A DNA stretch of 64,000 bases from contig NZ_JADLQQ010000003.1 of assembly GCF_015477765.1 (NCBI RefSeq), positions 717,058 to 781,057 on the forward strand. Reading direction: 5' to 3'. A model generated the notes under the pieces. The model was not told where the DNA came from, did no database searches, and saw only the letters and a program-made list of their open reading frames with translations. Source of the DNA: Nocardia transvalensis (GTDB lineage: Bacteria > Actinomycetota > Actinomycetes > Mycobacteriales > Mycobacteriaceae). A program made the translations under genes and the position numbers. Positions 1-8,067 of the stretch are shown here, one piece after another (position 1 is the first letter of the stretch; each line of letters opens with the position of its first letter).

Positions 1-61
1 CCTCGGGGCCTCGCTCAGGGTCCGGCTCATCCTGAAGGATGATCGCGGACGCGACCTCTGA
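1..61 (+). CDS. possible 3' end of an upstream gene (partial)
   Basis: One frame stays open from the window edge to a TGA at 59-61 and would give the last 19 residues of a protein, ending in a basic and acidic stretch. The piece is too short to assign to a family, and an open frame of this length is common by chance at this GC content. The next gene starts 40 bases later on the same strand. Confidence 0.25.
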   Translation, partial: LGASLRVRLILKDDRGRDL

Positions 62-101
62 GCGATAGTGCTGTGGACGTTTCTCCGCAAGACTGGGTGC
101 C

Positions 102-1031
102 ATGATCGAAGTGAGAGGCCTGACCAAGCGGTTCGGTGCGACCGTCGCGGTCGACGACCTGTCGTTCACGGTCAAGCCCGGTCAGGTGACCGGGTTCCTC
201 GGGCCCAACGGTGCCGGTAAGTCGACCACCATGCGCATGATCCTCGGTCTCGATCAGCCCACCGCCGGTGAGGCCATGATCGGCGGGGTGCCGTATCAGC
301 AGCTCGACCATCCGCTGCGGCTGGTCGGCGCGCTACTGGACGCCAAGTGGGTGCATCCGAACCGGTCGGCCCGCGCGCACCTGCGCTGGCTGGCGGCCGC
401 CAACGATCTGCCCGCGGCGCGGGTCGACGAGGTGCTGCGGTTGGTCGGCCTCAGCGAGGTCGCCGACAAGAAGGCCGGCGGCTTCTCCCTCGGCATGTCG
501 CAGCGGCTGGGCCTGGCCGGGGCGCTGCTCGGCGACCCGCCGGTGCTGCTGTTCGATGAGCCGGTCAACGGCCTGGACCCGGAGGGCATCCTGTGGATCC
601 GCCGGTTCATGCAGCGACTGGCCGCCGAGGGCCGCACGGTGCTGGTCTCCAGCCATCTGCTGTCGGAGATGGCCCAGACCGCGGATCATCTGATCGTCAT
701 CGGCCGCGGCAAGCTGATCGCCGACACCAGCACCAAGGACTTCATCGAACGCGCCTCGGAAGCGACGGTGCGCGTGCGCAGCCCGCAGCTGGATCAGTTG
801 CGCAGCCTGCTCACCTCCAACGGTATGACCGTCCGCGAGGACGAGGGCGCCCTGCTGGTAGTGGGCGAAACCAGCGACGCCGTCGGCAAATTGGCCGGCG
901 CCAACAGCATCACGCTGTACGAGCTTGCGCCGCAGCGGGCCTCGCTCGAGGAGGCGTTCATGCGGATGACCGGTGGTGCGGTGGAGTACCACGGCGAAGG
1001 TATCGAACAGGTGATGGGAGGTGCGCTCTGA
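102..1031 (+). CDS. ABC transporter ATP-binding protein (drug/antibiotic exporter type)
   Basis: This is the cytoplasmic ATPase of an ABC-2 exporter, 309 residues. The Walker A motif GPNGAGKST lies near residue 35, the signature is SLGMSQRL near 133, and the Walker B motif is LLFDEP followed by the D-loop GLDP near 152-162. The extra C-terminal 80 residues are usual for the BcrA/NatA/DrrA branch. Its TGA overlaps the ATG of the permease gene (TGATG), so the two are translationally coupled and probably form one exporter. The substrate cannot be read from the sequence; peptides, lipids and drugs are all possible in this family. Confidence 0.93.
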   Translation: MIEVRGLTKRFGATVAVDDLSFTVKPGQVTGFLGPNGAGKSTTMRMILGLDQPTAGEAMIGGVPYQQLDHPLRLVGALLDAKWVHPNRSARAHLRWLAAANDLPAARVDEVLRLVGLSEVADKKAGGFSLGMSQRLGLAGALLGDPPVLLFDEPVNGLDPEGILWIRRFMQRLAAEGRTVLVSSHLLSEMAQTADHLIVIGRGKLIADTSTKDFIERASEATVRVRSPQLDQLRSLLTSNGMTVREDEGALLVVGETSDAVGKLAGANSITLYELAPQRASLEEAFMRMTGGAVEYHGEGIEQVMGGAL

Positions 1032-1849
1032 TGGGCGTGTTGGCTGCGGAACGGATCAAGCTGACCTCGACCAAGTCTCCCCTGTGGTGCACCGCCCTGA
1101 CCGTGGTGTTCGCCCTGGGTATCGCGGCGCTGTTCAGCCTGCTGATCAATGTCAGCGTCCGCGAGTACAACAAGGAGATCGCCGCCGGGCACCAGACGAT
1201 GACCGAGGCGCCCTACCCGGACAACGCGATCGCCGCGCTGGGCATCACCGGTGCGTCCCAGGGCATTCCGGGCTTCGGCTACATCATGATCATGATCCTG
1301 GCCGCGCTGGCGATCACCAGCGAATACCGGTTCGGGACCATCAAGGCCACCTTCATGGCGGTGCCCAATCGCACCTCCGTGCTGCTGGCCAAGGCGGGGC
1401 TGATCGCCGTCGCGGCGGCCGCACTGTCGGCGGTGCTCACCTTCGTGAGTTTCTTCATCTTCAAGGCGATCGTGTCCGCCGACGGAGGGCGCAACCTGAG
1501 CCTGACCCATGGTGATCCGCGGGTCTTCTACTCGGTGCCGATCTTCATCGCCCTGGTGGTGTTCCTGGCCGTCGGTATCGGCGCACTGATCCGGCAATCG
1601 GCGGGCGCACTGACGCTGCTGATCGTCTGGCCGGTGCTGATCGAGCCGATCATCGGAGCGTTCGGCAAGGTCGGCCGCAATATCCAGGTGCTGCTGCCGT
1701 TCCAGAACGCCGGCCGCTTCCTCGGTACCGCAGGGGGCGATGGCCTGCCCTGGCACTGGGGTGCGTGGGGTGGCCTGCTCTACTTCGCGGCCTTCGTCGC
1801 GATCGTCTATGGCGCCGCGCTGTTCGTGGTGAACAAGCGCGACGCGTAA
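1031..1849 (+). CDS. ABC-2 type transporter permease
   Basis: This 272-residue membrane protein is the partner of the ATPase just upstream. After a short cytoplasmic start and a first hydrophobic segment (about residues 20-40) there is a polar extracytoplasmic stretch, then about five more hydrophobic segments, ending in a short basic tail (VNKRDA). That is the ABC-2 membrane-domain layout. The ATG at 1031 is chosen because it overlaps the ATPase stop codon; longer in-frame readings run back inside the ATPase gene. Four hairpins follow the stop codon. Confidence 0.9.
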   Translation: MGVLAAERIKLTSTKSPLWCTALTVVFALGIAALFSLLINVSVREYNKEIAAGHQTMTEAPYPDNAIAALGITGASQGIPGFGYIMIMILAALAITSEYRFGTIKATFMAVPNRTSVLLAKAGLIAVAAAALSAVLTFVSFFIFKAIVSADGGRNLSLTHGDPRVFYSVPIFIALVVFLAVGIGALIRQSAGALTLLIVWPVLIEPIIGAFGKVGRNIQVLLPFQNAGRFLGTAGGDGLPWHWGAWGGLLYFAAFVAIVYGAALFVVNKRDA

Positions 1850-1863
1850 GACCTGCCCGAGCT

Positions 1864-2000
1864 CCGGGGCGACCTTCCCTCGCCGCCCCGGGGATGGGAG
1901 AGCGGTCCTGTCGGGGGACCGCTGCGCCCGGTCACGTCGGTCACTGCCCGTCCGACGTGACGAACACCGGCCCGATGCGAGTCTTCGCATCGGGCCGGTG
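1864..2000 (+). terminator. four consecutive hairpins downstream of the ABC exporter
   Basis: The 346-base gap after the permease gene holds four separate inverted repeats in 137 bases: 1864-1891 (8-bp arms), 1901-1923 (8-bp arms, 7-base loop), 1931-1961 (10-bp arms, 11-base loop) and 1965-2000 (perfect 16-bp arms, 4-base loop gtct). The last is by far the most stable and has no T-run, as is common for actinobacterial terminators. The arms differ in sequence, so these are not copies of one repeat. The strongest hairpin is probably the exporter terminator. Confidence 0.75.
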
Positions 2001-2074
2001 CTGTGTTGTCGTGCGGGCAGGCGCTCGAGCGTCGACCAGCCTGTTCGACGGCCAGTTTGGAAACATTCAGTTAA

Positions 2075-2103
2075 TTGCGGGGAACGTCACTTCCACCTAG
2101 AAA
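2075..2103 (+). promoter_or_regulatory. candidate sigma-A-like promoter for the adenylate cyclase gene
   Basis: TTGCGG at 2075-2080 is followed, after 17 bases, by TAGAAA at 2098-2103. This AT-rich pocket stands out in very GC-rich DNA and lies about 90 bases before the chosen start. It is a match by eye only. Confidence 0.4.
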
Positions 2104-2195
2104 TATGCATAGGTAGCATCGGCCTCAGCAAACAACGCGCTATCTGTCGGCGGACCCATCGATGTGTTCGCTCCGTCGAATCGAAGAGGTGGCAC

Positions 2196-3248
2196 GTGAC
2201 GATCATGGGTAACCCGCCCGCCGAGCAGCCGCTGAGATACGCTCGGGACGTGAGCGAAAAACCCTCCGGTGACGGCGAAAACGCGCGTCGGACGGACGGT
2301 TCGGGGACGGGGTCGGAGAAGGACTCCTCCGCGCGCGGCTTGGGCGGTCGCCGCCGTCGGCTCGACGACGGCGAAGGCGATCGCGCGCGATCCGACCTCG
2401 TCATACCGCTCACCCCCGTCGACGGCGAGGATGCGGTCCGCCGCCCCGGCGTCCGGCTGCGCCCGGGCCAGTGGTCGGCATTGATGTCGGCGGCCAATAC
2501 CCGGCCGGACCTGATCGGCGTGATTCGCAAGGCCCGTCAGAACCTGCCCGGCGATCCCGCCTTCGGTGATCCCCTGTCGCTGTCGGGCCCCGGAGGCCCA
2601 CGGGCCGTGGCGCGGGCGGCGGACAAACTGGTCGGCGACACACCCAGTGCGGCCAAGGAGATCGGCCTGGGCGCCCTGCAGGTCTGGCAGGCGATGCTGG
2701 AGCGGGTGGGCCGTGGCAAGGGCACTCAGGAAGTGACCGTCATGTTCACCGATCTGGTGGCCTTCTCGAGTTGGTCGCTGTCGGCCGGGGACGAGGCCAC
2801 GCTGGAGCTGTTGCGGCGGGTCGCCAAGGCCATCGAGCCGCCGATCGTGGATCGGGGCGGCCAGGTGGTCAAGCGCATGGGTGACGGGGTGATGGCGGTG
2901 TTCGGATCGCCGGATCGCGCTCTGCGGGCCGCGGTGGCCGCCAAGGAGAACCTGGAGCACGTGGAGGTGCAGGGCTATCGGCCGCAGATGCGCATCGGCC
3001 TGCACACCGGGACCCCGCGGGAATTCGGCGGGGACTGGTTGGGTGTGGACGTCACGATCGCGGCCCGCGTGATGGAGGCGGGCGGCAACGGCAACACCAT
3101 GCTCTCGGAGTCCACGCTGCAGGCGCTGAGCTCGGAGACGCTGGCCGAGCTGGGCTACGCCGCCCGGCCGTATCGGCGGAGCTTCTTCGCCGCTCCGTTG
3201 AGCGGTGTGCCAGAGGACTTGCGGATATTCCGGCTGGACGGAGAGTAG
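2196..3248 (+). CDS. class III adenylate cyclase with N-terminal regulatory domain
   Basis: The enzyme would make cAMP from ATP in the cytoplasm. With the GTG at 2196 (AAGAGG seven bases upstream) the protein has 350 residues: a charged, disordered start (1-75), a helical domain resembling adenylate cyclase regulatory domains (about 80-170) and a cyclase homology domain (about 178-310). Metal-binding aspartates are D186 (FTDLVAFS) and D230 (RMGDG). K226 and D280 occupy the purine-specifying positions and fit ATP rather than GTP. The transition-state arginine R291 is present, but the usual asparagine partner is T287. Class III enzymes act as dimers. ATG at 2205 or GTG at 2250 are alternative starts. 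It stands alone between a hairpin cluster and a convergent small gene. Confidence 0.85.
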   Translation: MTIMGNPPAEQPLRYARDVSEKPSGDGENARRTDGSGTGSEKDSSARGLGGRRRRLDDGEGDRARSDLVIPLTPVDGEDAVRRPGVRLRPGQWSALMSAANTRPDLIGVIRKARQNLPGDPAFGDPLSLSGPGGPRAVARAADKLVGDTPSAAKEIGLGALQVWQAMLERVGRGKGTQEVTVMFTDLVAFSSWSLSAGDEATLELLRRVAKAIEPPIVDRGGQVVKRMGDGVMAVFGSPDRALRAAVAAKENLEHVEVQGYRPQMRIGLHTGTPREFGGDWLGVDVTIAARVMEAGGNGNTMLSESTLQALSSETLAELGYAARPYRRSFFAAPLSGVPEDLRIFRLDGE

Positions 3249-3251
3249 GGG

Positions 3252-3410
3252 CTACTGCCACCAGACGGCCGCGCCCGCGGCGGCCAAGACCGCGCATGCG
3301 CCGAGTGCGACCGCGAGCACTCGGTTGCTGTTCTTCCAGGTGCTGATGGCTCCGCCGATCAGGAATCCGGCCAGGGCCAACAGGAAGACGACGATCACGG
3401 AATGGGACAC
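3252..3410 (-). CDS. small membrane protein, two transmembrane segments
   Basis: This 52-residue product is almost entirely two hydrophobic helices (about residues 4-22 and 30-49) joined by a short polar loop (STWKNSNR), and ends in WWQ. The GTG at 3410 is chosen because the longer reading from 3497 adds a polar, non-membrane N-terminus and lacks a clear ribosome-binding site. It converges on the adenylate cyclase gene, with stop codons three bases apart, and is divergent from the AtuA operon. No family is recognised. The hydrophobic pattern and plausible codon use make it more likely real than not. Confidence 0.6.
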   Translation of the reverse strand: MSHSVIVVFLLALAGFLIGGAISTWKNSNRVLAVALGACAVLAAAGAAVWWQ

Positions 3411-3490
3411 GCGCCCATCATGCCTGTTCGAGATCCAACCGGGCCTCGCGGCCTTGCACAGCCCTCTTGACCTGGAACTTTGATAATTAA

Positions 3491-3506
3491 CAAGCACGCA
3501 GGCTTG
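3491..3506. promoter_or_regulatory. inverted repeat upstream of the AtuA operon
   Basis: CAAGC and GCTTG flank a six-base spacer inside an AT-rich stretch about 80 bases before the first operon gene. It could be an operator for the TetR protein encoded at the operon end, but the arms are short and nothing else ties the two together. Confidence 0.3.
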
Positions 3507-3588
3507 ATTTTTTCTGACCTCGATGTGACCCTGTAACCGACGCGGCGACGGCGCTGCGCAGGCTCAGGTCGCAGGAGGGTCGCTCACC

Positions 3589-5304
3589 ATGACCACCAGT
3601 CTGGGGGCCGATGGGGAGGTTCTCCGCATCGGCAACTGCTCCGGGTTCTACGGCGACCGGTTCAGTGCGATGCGCGAGATGCTCGAGGGTGGGCAGCTCG
3701 ATGTGCTGACCGGGGACTATCTCGCCGAACTCACCATGTTGATCCTCGGCCGGGATCGGATGAAGGATCCGAGCCTCGGCTATGCCAAGACCTTCGTCCG
3801 GCAGCTCGAGGACTGTCTGGGGCTGGCGCTGGAGCGCGGGGTGCGGATCGTGGCCAACGCCGGTGGCCTGAATCCTGCCGGACTCGCGCAGCGGCTGCGG
3901 GAGGTCGCCGAAAAGCTCGGTGTCACAGCCGCGGTCGCCCATGTGGAGGGCGACGACCTGATGCCCCGCGCGGCCGAGCTGGGGCTCGGCACTCCGCTGG
4001 CGGCCAATGCCTACCTCGGTGCCTGGGGCATCGCCGAATGCCTGAAGGCCGGCGCCGATGTGGTGGTGACCGGCCGGGTCACCGACGCCTCGCTGGTCGT
4101 CGGCCCGGCGGCAGCCCACTTCGGCTGGGGTCGTACCGATTTCGACGCACTGGCGGGTGCGGTGGTGGCCGGTCACGTCATCGAGTGCAGCACCCAGGCC
4201 ACCGGCGGCAACTTCTCGTTCTTCACCGAGATCGATGACCTGGACCGCCCCGGCTTCCCGATCGCCGAGGTGCGCCGCGACGGCAGCAGCGTGATCACCA
4301 AGCACGAGAACACCGGCGGCACGGTCACGGTCGATACCGTCGAGGCGCAGCTGATGTACGAGATCCAGGGCGCGCGCTACGCCGGGCCGGACGTGACCAC
4401 CCGGCTCGACACCATCCGGCTCGGCCAGGAAGGGCCGGATCGAGTACTCATCAGCGGGGTCGCCGGTGAGGCACCGCCGCCGCGGCTGAAGGTGTCGCTG
4501 AACACCCTGGGTGGATTCCGCAACGAAATGACCTTCGTGCTGACCGGCCTGGACATCGACGCCAAGGCCCAGCTGGCGAGGCGGCAGCTGGAGACCTGGT
4601 TGCCGACCCGGCCCGCAGAGCTGGACTGGACGCTGGCCCGGCTGGATCACCCCGACGCCGAGACCGAGGAGCAGGCCAGCGCGCTGCTGCGCTGTGTGGT
4701 GCGGGATCCGGATCCGAACAAGGTGGGGCGCGCCTTCTCCAATGTGGCCGTGGAGCTGGCGCTGGCCAGCTACCCGGGTTTCACACTGACCTCACCGCCC
4801 GGAAACGGTTCGCCCTACGGCGTTTTCACTCCCGGCTATGTCGATGCCGACGCGGTCGCGCAGGCGGCTGTGCTGGCCGACGGCACACGGATCGAGATCG
4901 CCGCCTCACCCACCACCCGGGAACTCGCCGAGGTCGACGAGCCCGCCCTGCCGGAACCGTTGCCGCACAGCGCTACTCGCCGCGTTCCGCTCGGCACGAT
5001 CGCGCTGGCGCGCAGCGGCGACAAGGGCGGTAACGCCAATATCGGTGTGTGGGTGCGGACCGACGAGCAGTGGCGCTGGCTGGTGCACGCGCTCACCGTC
5101 GGCGAACTGCGGCTGCTGCTGCCGGAAACCGCCAAGCTGCCGATCACCCGGCACGTCCTGCCGAATCTGCGGGCACTCAACTTCATTGTCGAGGGTCTGC
5201 TCGGACAGGGCGTGGCCTATCAGGCGCGATTCGATCCACAGGCCAAGGGGCTCGGCGAATGGCTGCGCTCCCGCCATGTCGACATCCCCGTGGAGTTGTT
5301 GTGA
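3589..5304 (+). CDS. AtuA-like acyclic terpene utilisation family protein (DUF1446)
   Basis: This is a 571-residue cytoplasmic protein of the AtuA family. It has the large N-terminal domain of unknown chemistry (about 10-455, starting with the typical IGNCSGFYGDR) and the C-terminal AtuA-like domain (about 465-571, containing ARSGDKGGNANIG). AGGAGG lies ten bases before the ATG. In pseudomonads AtuA belongs to the citronellol/geraniol degradation cluster, but its reaction is not established. Here it is the first gene of a seven-gene operon; its TGA overlaps the next ATG (TGATG). From memory, M. tuberculosis Rv0976c heads the same gene order. The substrate is probably a branched or terpenoid acyl-CoA, which is inference. 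Confidence 0.85.
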   Translation: MTTSLGADGEVLRIGNCSGFYGDRFSAMREMLEGGQLDVLTGDYLAELTMLILGRDRMKDPSLGYAKTFVRQLEDCLGLALERGVRIVANAGGLNPAGLAQRLREVAEKLGVTAAVAHVEGDDLMPRAAELGLGTPLAANAYLGAWGIAECLKAGADVVVTGRVTDASLVVGPAAAHFGWGRTDFDALAGAVVAGHVIECSTQATGGNFSFFTEIDDLDRPGFPIAEVRRDGSSVITKHENTGGTVTVDTVEAQLMYEIQGARYAGPDVTTRLDTIRLGQEGPDRVLISGVAGEAPPPRLKVSLNTLGGFRNEMTFVLTGLDIDAKAQLARRQLETWLPTRPAELDWTLARLDHPDAETEEQASALLRCVVRDPDPNKVGRAFSNVAVELALASYPGFTLTSPPGNGSPYGVFTPGYVDADAVAQAAVLADGTRIEIAASPTTRELAEVDEPALPEPLPHSATRRVPLGTIALARSGDKGGNANIGVWVRTDEQWRWLVHALTVGELRLLLPETAKLPITRHVLPNLRALNFIVEGLLGQGVAYQARFDPQAKGLGEWLRSRHVDIPVELL

Positions 5305-6452
5305 TGAATATGTGGGAAACGCCGGAGCGACGTGAACTGCGGGCGACCGTCCGGGGCTTCGTCGAGCGCGAAATCCTTCCCTCCCTGGGCGATTGGGAGC
5401 GTGCGGGTGAGATTCCGCGCGAATTACACAAGAAGGCAGGGGCTTTGGGATTGCTGGGGATCCAGTTTCCCGAGTCCACAGGAGGTTCGGGCGGGGACGG
5501 CATCGACGCGGCGATCGTCTGCGAGGAGATGCATCAGGCGGGTGCCTCGGGCGGGCTGTTCGCCTCGCTGTTCACCTGTGGAATCGCCGTGCCGCACATC
5601 ATCGCGTCGGGTAACAGCGAGCACATCGAACGCTGGGCGAAGCCGACGCTGGCAGGGGAGAAGATCGGCTCGCTGGCCATCACCGAACCCGGTGGCGGCT
5701 CCGATGTCGGGCATCTGACGACCAGCGCCGCGCGCGACGGTGATCACTTCATCGTCAACGGCGCCAAGACCTACATCACCTCCGGTGTGCGGGCGGACTT
5801 CGTCGTCACCGCCGTGCGCACGGGTGGGCCCGGTGCGGGCGGGGTGTCGCTGCTGGTGGTGGAGAAGGGCACACCAGGATTCACCGTGAGCCGCAAGCTG
5901 GAGAAGATGGGCTGGCTGGCCTCCGACACCGCCGAGCTGTCCTATGTGGACGTGCGGGTGCCCGTGGAGAATCTGGTCGGCCCGGAGAACAGCGGCTTCG
6001 CCCAGATCGCCATGGCTTTCGTCAGCGAGCGGGTCGGGCTGGCCACGCAGGCCTACTCTCAGGCGCAGCGCTGCCTCGACCTGACGCTGCAGTGGTGCCG
6101 GGACCGGGAAACCTTCGGCCGCCCGCTGATCAGCCGCCAGGCCGTGCAGAACACCCTCGCCGAGATGGCGCGGCGCATCGACGTGGCCCGGGTCTACACC
6201 CGCAAGATCGTCGAACGCGCCGCCGAGGGCGAGACCGATCTGATCGCCGAGGTGTGTTTCGCCAAGAACACCGCCGTGGAGGCGGCCGAATGGGTGGCCC
6301 ACCAGTCGGTGCAGCTGTTCGGCGGCCTGGGCTACATGCGCGAATCCGAGGTGGAGCGGCAGTACCGTGATATTCGCATCCTCGGCATCGGCGGTGGCAC
6401 CACCGAGATCCTGACCGCCTTGGCAGCAAAACGATTGGGGTACCAATCTTGA
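5304..6452 (+). CDS. fadE13: acyl-CoA dehydrogenase (FadE13-like)
   Basis: This flavoprotein would insert an alpha,beta double bond into an acyl-CoA, passing electrons to ETF. It has 382 residues, the normal acyl-CoA dehydrogenase length, with the FAD/substrate motif ITEPGGGSD near 127 and the C-terminal signature GGLGYMRESEVERQYRD near 340-356. The usual catalytic glutamate of the GTNE-type loop is a glycine here (GIGGGTTE near 361-368). A glutamate sits at residue 242 (SERVGLA), the helix position used as base in isovaleryl-CoA dehydrogenases, suggesting a branched substrate. The ATG at 5304 overlaps the AtuA stop, and its stop overlaps the TTG start of the carboxylase gene. Confidence 0.88.
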   Translation: MNMWETPERRELRATVRGFVEREILPSLGDWERAGEIPRELHKKAGALGLLGIQFPESTGGSGGDGIDAAIVCEEMHQAGASGGLFASLFTCGIAVPHIIASGNSEHIERWAKPTLAGEKIGSLAITEPGGGSDVGHLTTSAARDGDHFIVNGAKTYITSGVRADFVVTAVRTGGPGAGGVSLLVVEKGTPGFTVSRKLEKMGWLASDTAELSYVDVRVPVENLVGPENSGFAQIAMAFVSERVGLATQAYSQAQRCLDLTLQWCRDRETFGRPLISRQAVQNTLAEMARRIDVARVYTRKIVERAAEGETDLIAEVCFAKNTAVEAAEWVAHQSVQLFGGLGYMRESEVERQYRDIRILGIGGGTTEILTALAAKRLGYQS

Positions 6453-8053
6453 CCATCCTGCGCACTTCCGTAGATCCGAAAGCGCCGGACTATCGGGCCG
6501 CCGCCGAGGCGATGCAGGCCAAACTCGCCGAGATCGAGGCCGAATTCGCCAAGGCCGTGGCCGGTGGCGGCCCGGACAAGCTGGCCCGCCATCGCAAGCG
6601 CGGCAAGCTGACCGCGCGCGAGCGCATCGAACTGCTCATCGACGAGGATTCGCCGTTTCTGGAGCTGTGCCCGCTGGCCGCGTGGGGCAGCGAATTCCAC
6701 GTGGGTGCGAGCCTGGTCGCCGGTATCGGCATCGTCGAGGGCGTCGAAACCATGATCGTCGCGCCGGATCCGACCGTGCGCGGTGGCACCTCGAATCCGT
6801 GGACGCTGCGCAAGAACCTGCGCATGAACGACATCGTCATGCAGAACCGGCTGCCGATCATCGGCCTGGTCGAATCCGGCGGCGCCGACCTGCCCACGCA
6901 GAAGGAGGTCTTCGTTCCCGGCGGGCGGATGTTCCGCGACCTCACGCAGGCGTCGGCGGCCGGAATCCCCACCATCGCACTGGTTTTCGGCAACTCCACC
7001 GCGGGCGGCGCCTACATTCCGGGCATGTCGGACTATGTGGTGATGATCAAGGAGCGCTCCAAGGTGTTCCTGGGCGGTCCGCCGCTGGTGAAGATGGCCA
7101 CCGGTGAGGAATCCGACGACGAGTCGCTGGGCGGCGCCGAGATGCACGCGCGGATGTCGGGCCTGGCCGACTACCTGGCCGTGGACGAGCAGGATGCGAT
7201 CCGGCTGGGCAGATCGATTGTGCGCCGGTTGAACTGGAAGAAACAGGGACCCGCGCCGCGTCCGCGCGAGGAAGTGATCGAGCCGCTCTACGACGCCGAG
7301 GAGCTGCTCGGCATCGTGCCGACCGATCTGAAGATCCCGTTCGACCCGCGCGAAGTGATCGCGCGCATCGTCGACGGCTCCGACTTCGACGAGTTCAAAC
7401 CGCTCTACGGCGCCAGCCTGGTCACCGGATGGGCGGAACTGCACGGCTATCCGGTCGGTATTCTGGCCAACGCCCGGGGCGTGCTGTTCTCCGAGGAATC
7501 ACAGAAGGCCACGCAGTTCATCCAGCTGGCCAACCAGTCGAACACCCCGTTGCTGTTCCTGCACAACACGACCGGCTACATGGTCGGCAAGGAGTACGAG
7601 CAGAAGGGCATCATCAAGCACGGCGCGATGATGATCAATGCGGTGTCCAACTCCAAGGTGCCGCACATCTCGGTACTGATGGGCGCCTCCTACGGGGCCG
7701 GGCATTACGGCATGTGCGGGCGCGCATACGATCCGCGGTTCGTCTTCGCCTGGCCCAGTGCGAAATCCGCGGTGATGGGCGGCGCCCAGCTGGCGGGTGT
7801 CATCTCGATCGTGGGCCGGGCCGCCGCCGAATCGAAGGGCCTGCCCTTCGACGAGGAGGCCGACGCCAATATGCGCGCGATGATCGAGGCGCAGATCGAG
7901 GCGGAATCGCTGCCGATGTTCATGTCCGGGCGCCTCTACGACGACGGCGTCATCGACCCCCGCGATACCCGAACGGTGTTGGGAATGGCGTTGTCGGCCA
8001 TCCACAACGCCCCGATCGAGGGCGCCGACGGCTTCGGCGTCTTCCGGATGTGA
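6449..8053 (+). CDS. accD2: acyl-CoA carboxylase carboxyltransferase (beta) subunit
   Basis: This subunit transfers carboxyl from carboxybiotin to an acyl-CoA. Its 534 residues and overall pattern fit methylcrotonyl/geranyl-CoA carboxylase beta subunits. Both half-domains are visible, with oxyanion-hole glycines in GNSTAGGAYIPG (about 181-192) and GASYGAGHYGMCG (about 411-423). The start is a TTG that overlaps the preceding stop (TTGA). The alpha subunit follows after 14 bases, so the holoenzyme is made from this operon. A leading dehydrogenase plus a following crotonase suggests oxidation, carboxylation at the gamma carbon, then hydration, as in leucine or citronellol breakdown. This gene order matches M. 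tuberculosis accD2-accA2 from memory. Confidence 0.88.
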   Translation: MTILRTSVDPKAPDYRAAAEAMQAKLAEIEAEFAKAVAGGGPDKLARHRKRGKLTARERIELLIDEDSPFLELCPLAAWGSEFHVGASLVAGIGIVEGVETMIVAPDPTVRGGTSNPWTLRKNLRMNDIVMQNRLPIIGLVESGGADLPTQKEVFVPGGRMFRDLTQASAAGIPTIALVFGNSTAGGAYIPGMSDYVVMIKERSKVFLGGPPLVKMATGEESDDESLGGAEMHARMSGLADYLAVDEQDAIRLGRSIVRRLNWKKQGPAPRPREEVIEPLYDAEELLGIVPTDLKIPFDPREVIARIVDGSDFDEFKPLYGASLVTGWAELHGYPVGILANARGVLFSEESQKATQFIQLANQSNTPLLFLHNTTGYMVGKEYEQKGIIKHGAMMINAVSNSKVPHISVLMGASYGAGHYGMCGRAYDPRFVFAWPSAKSAVMGGAQLAGVISIVGRAAAESKGLPFDEEADANMRAMIEAQIEAESLPMFMSGRLYDDGVIDPRDTRTVLGMALSAIHNAPIEGADGFGVFRM

Positions 8054-8067
8054 GAGGGGCCCAGTCG

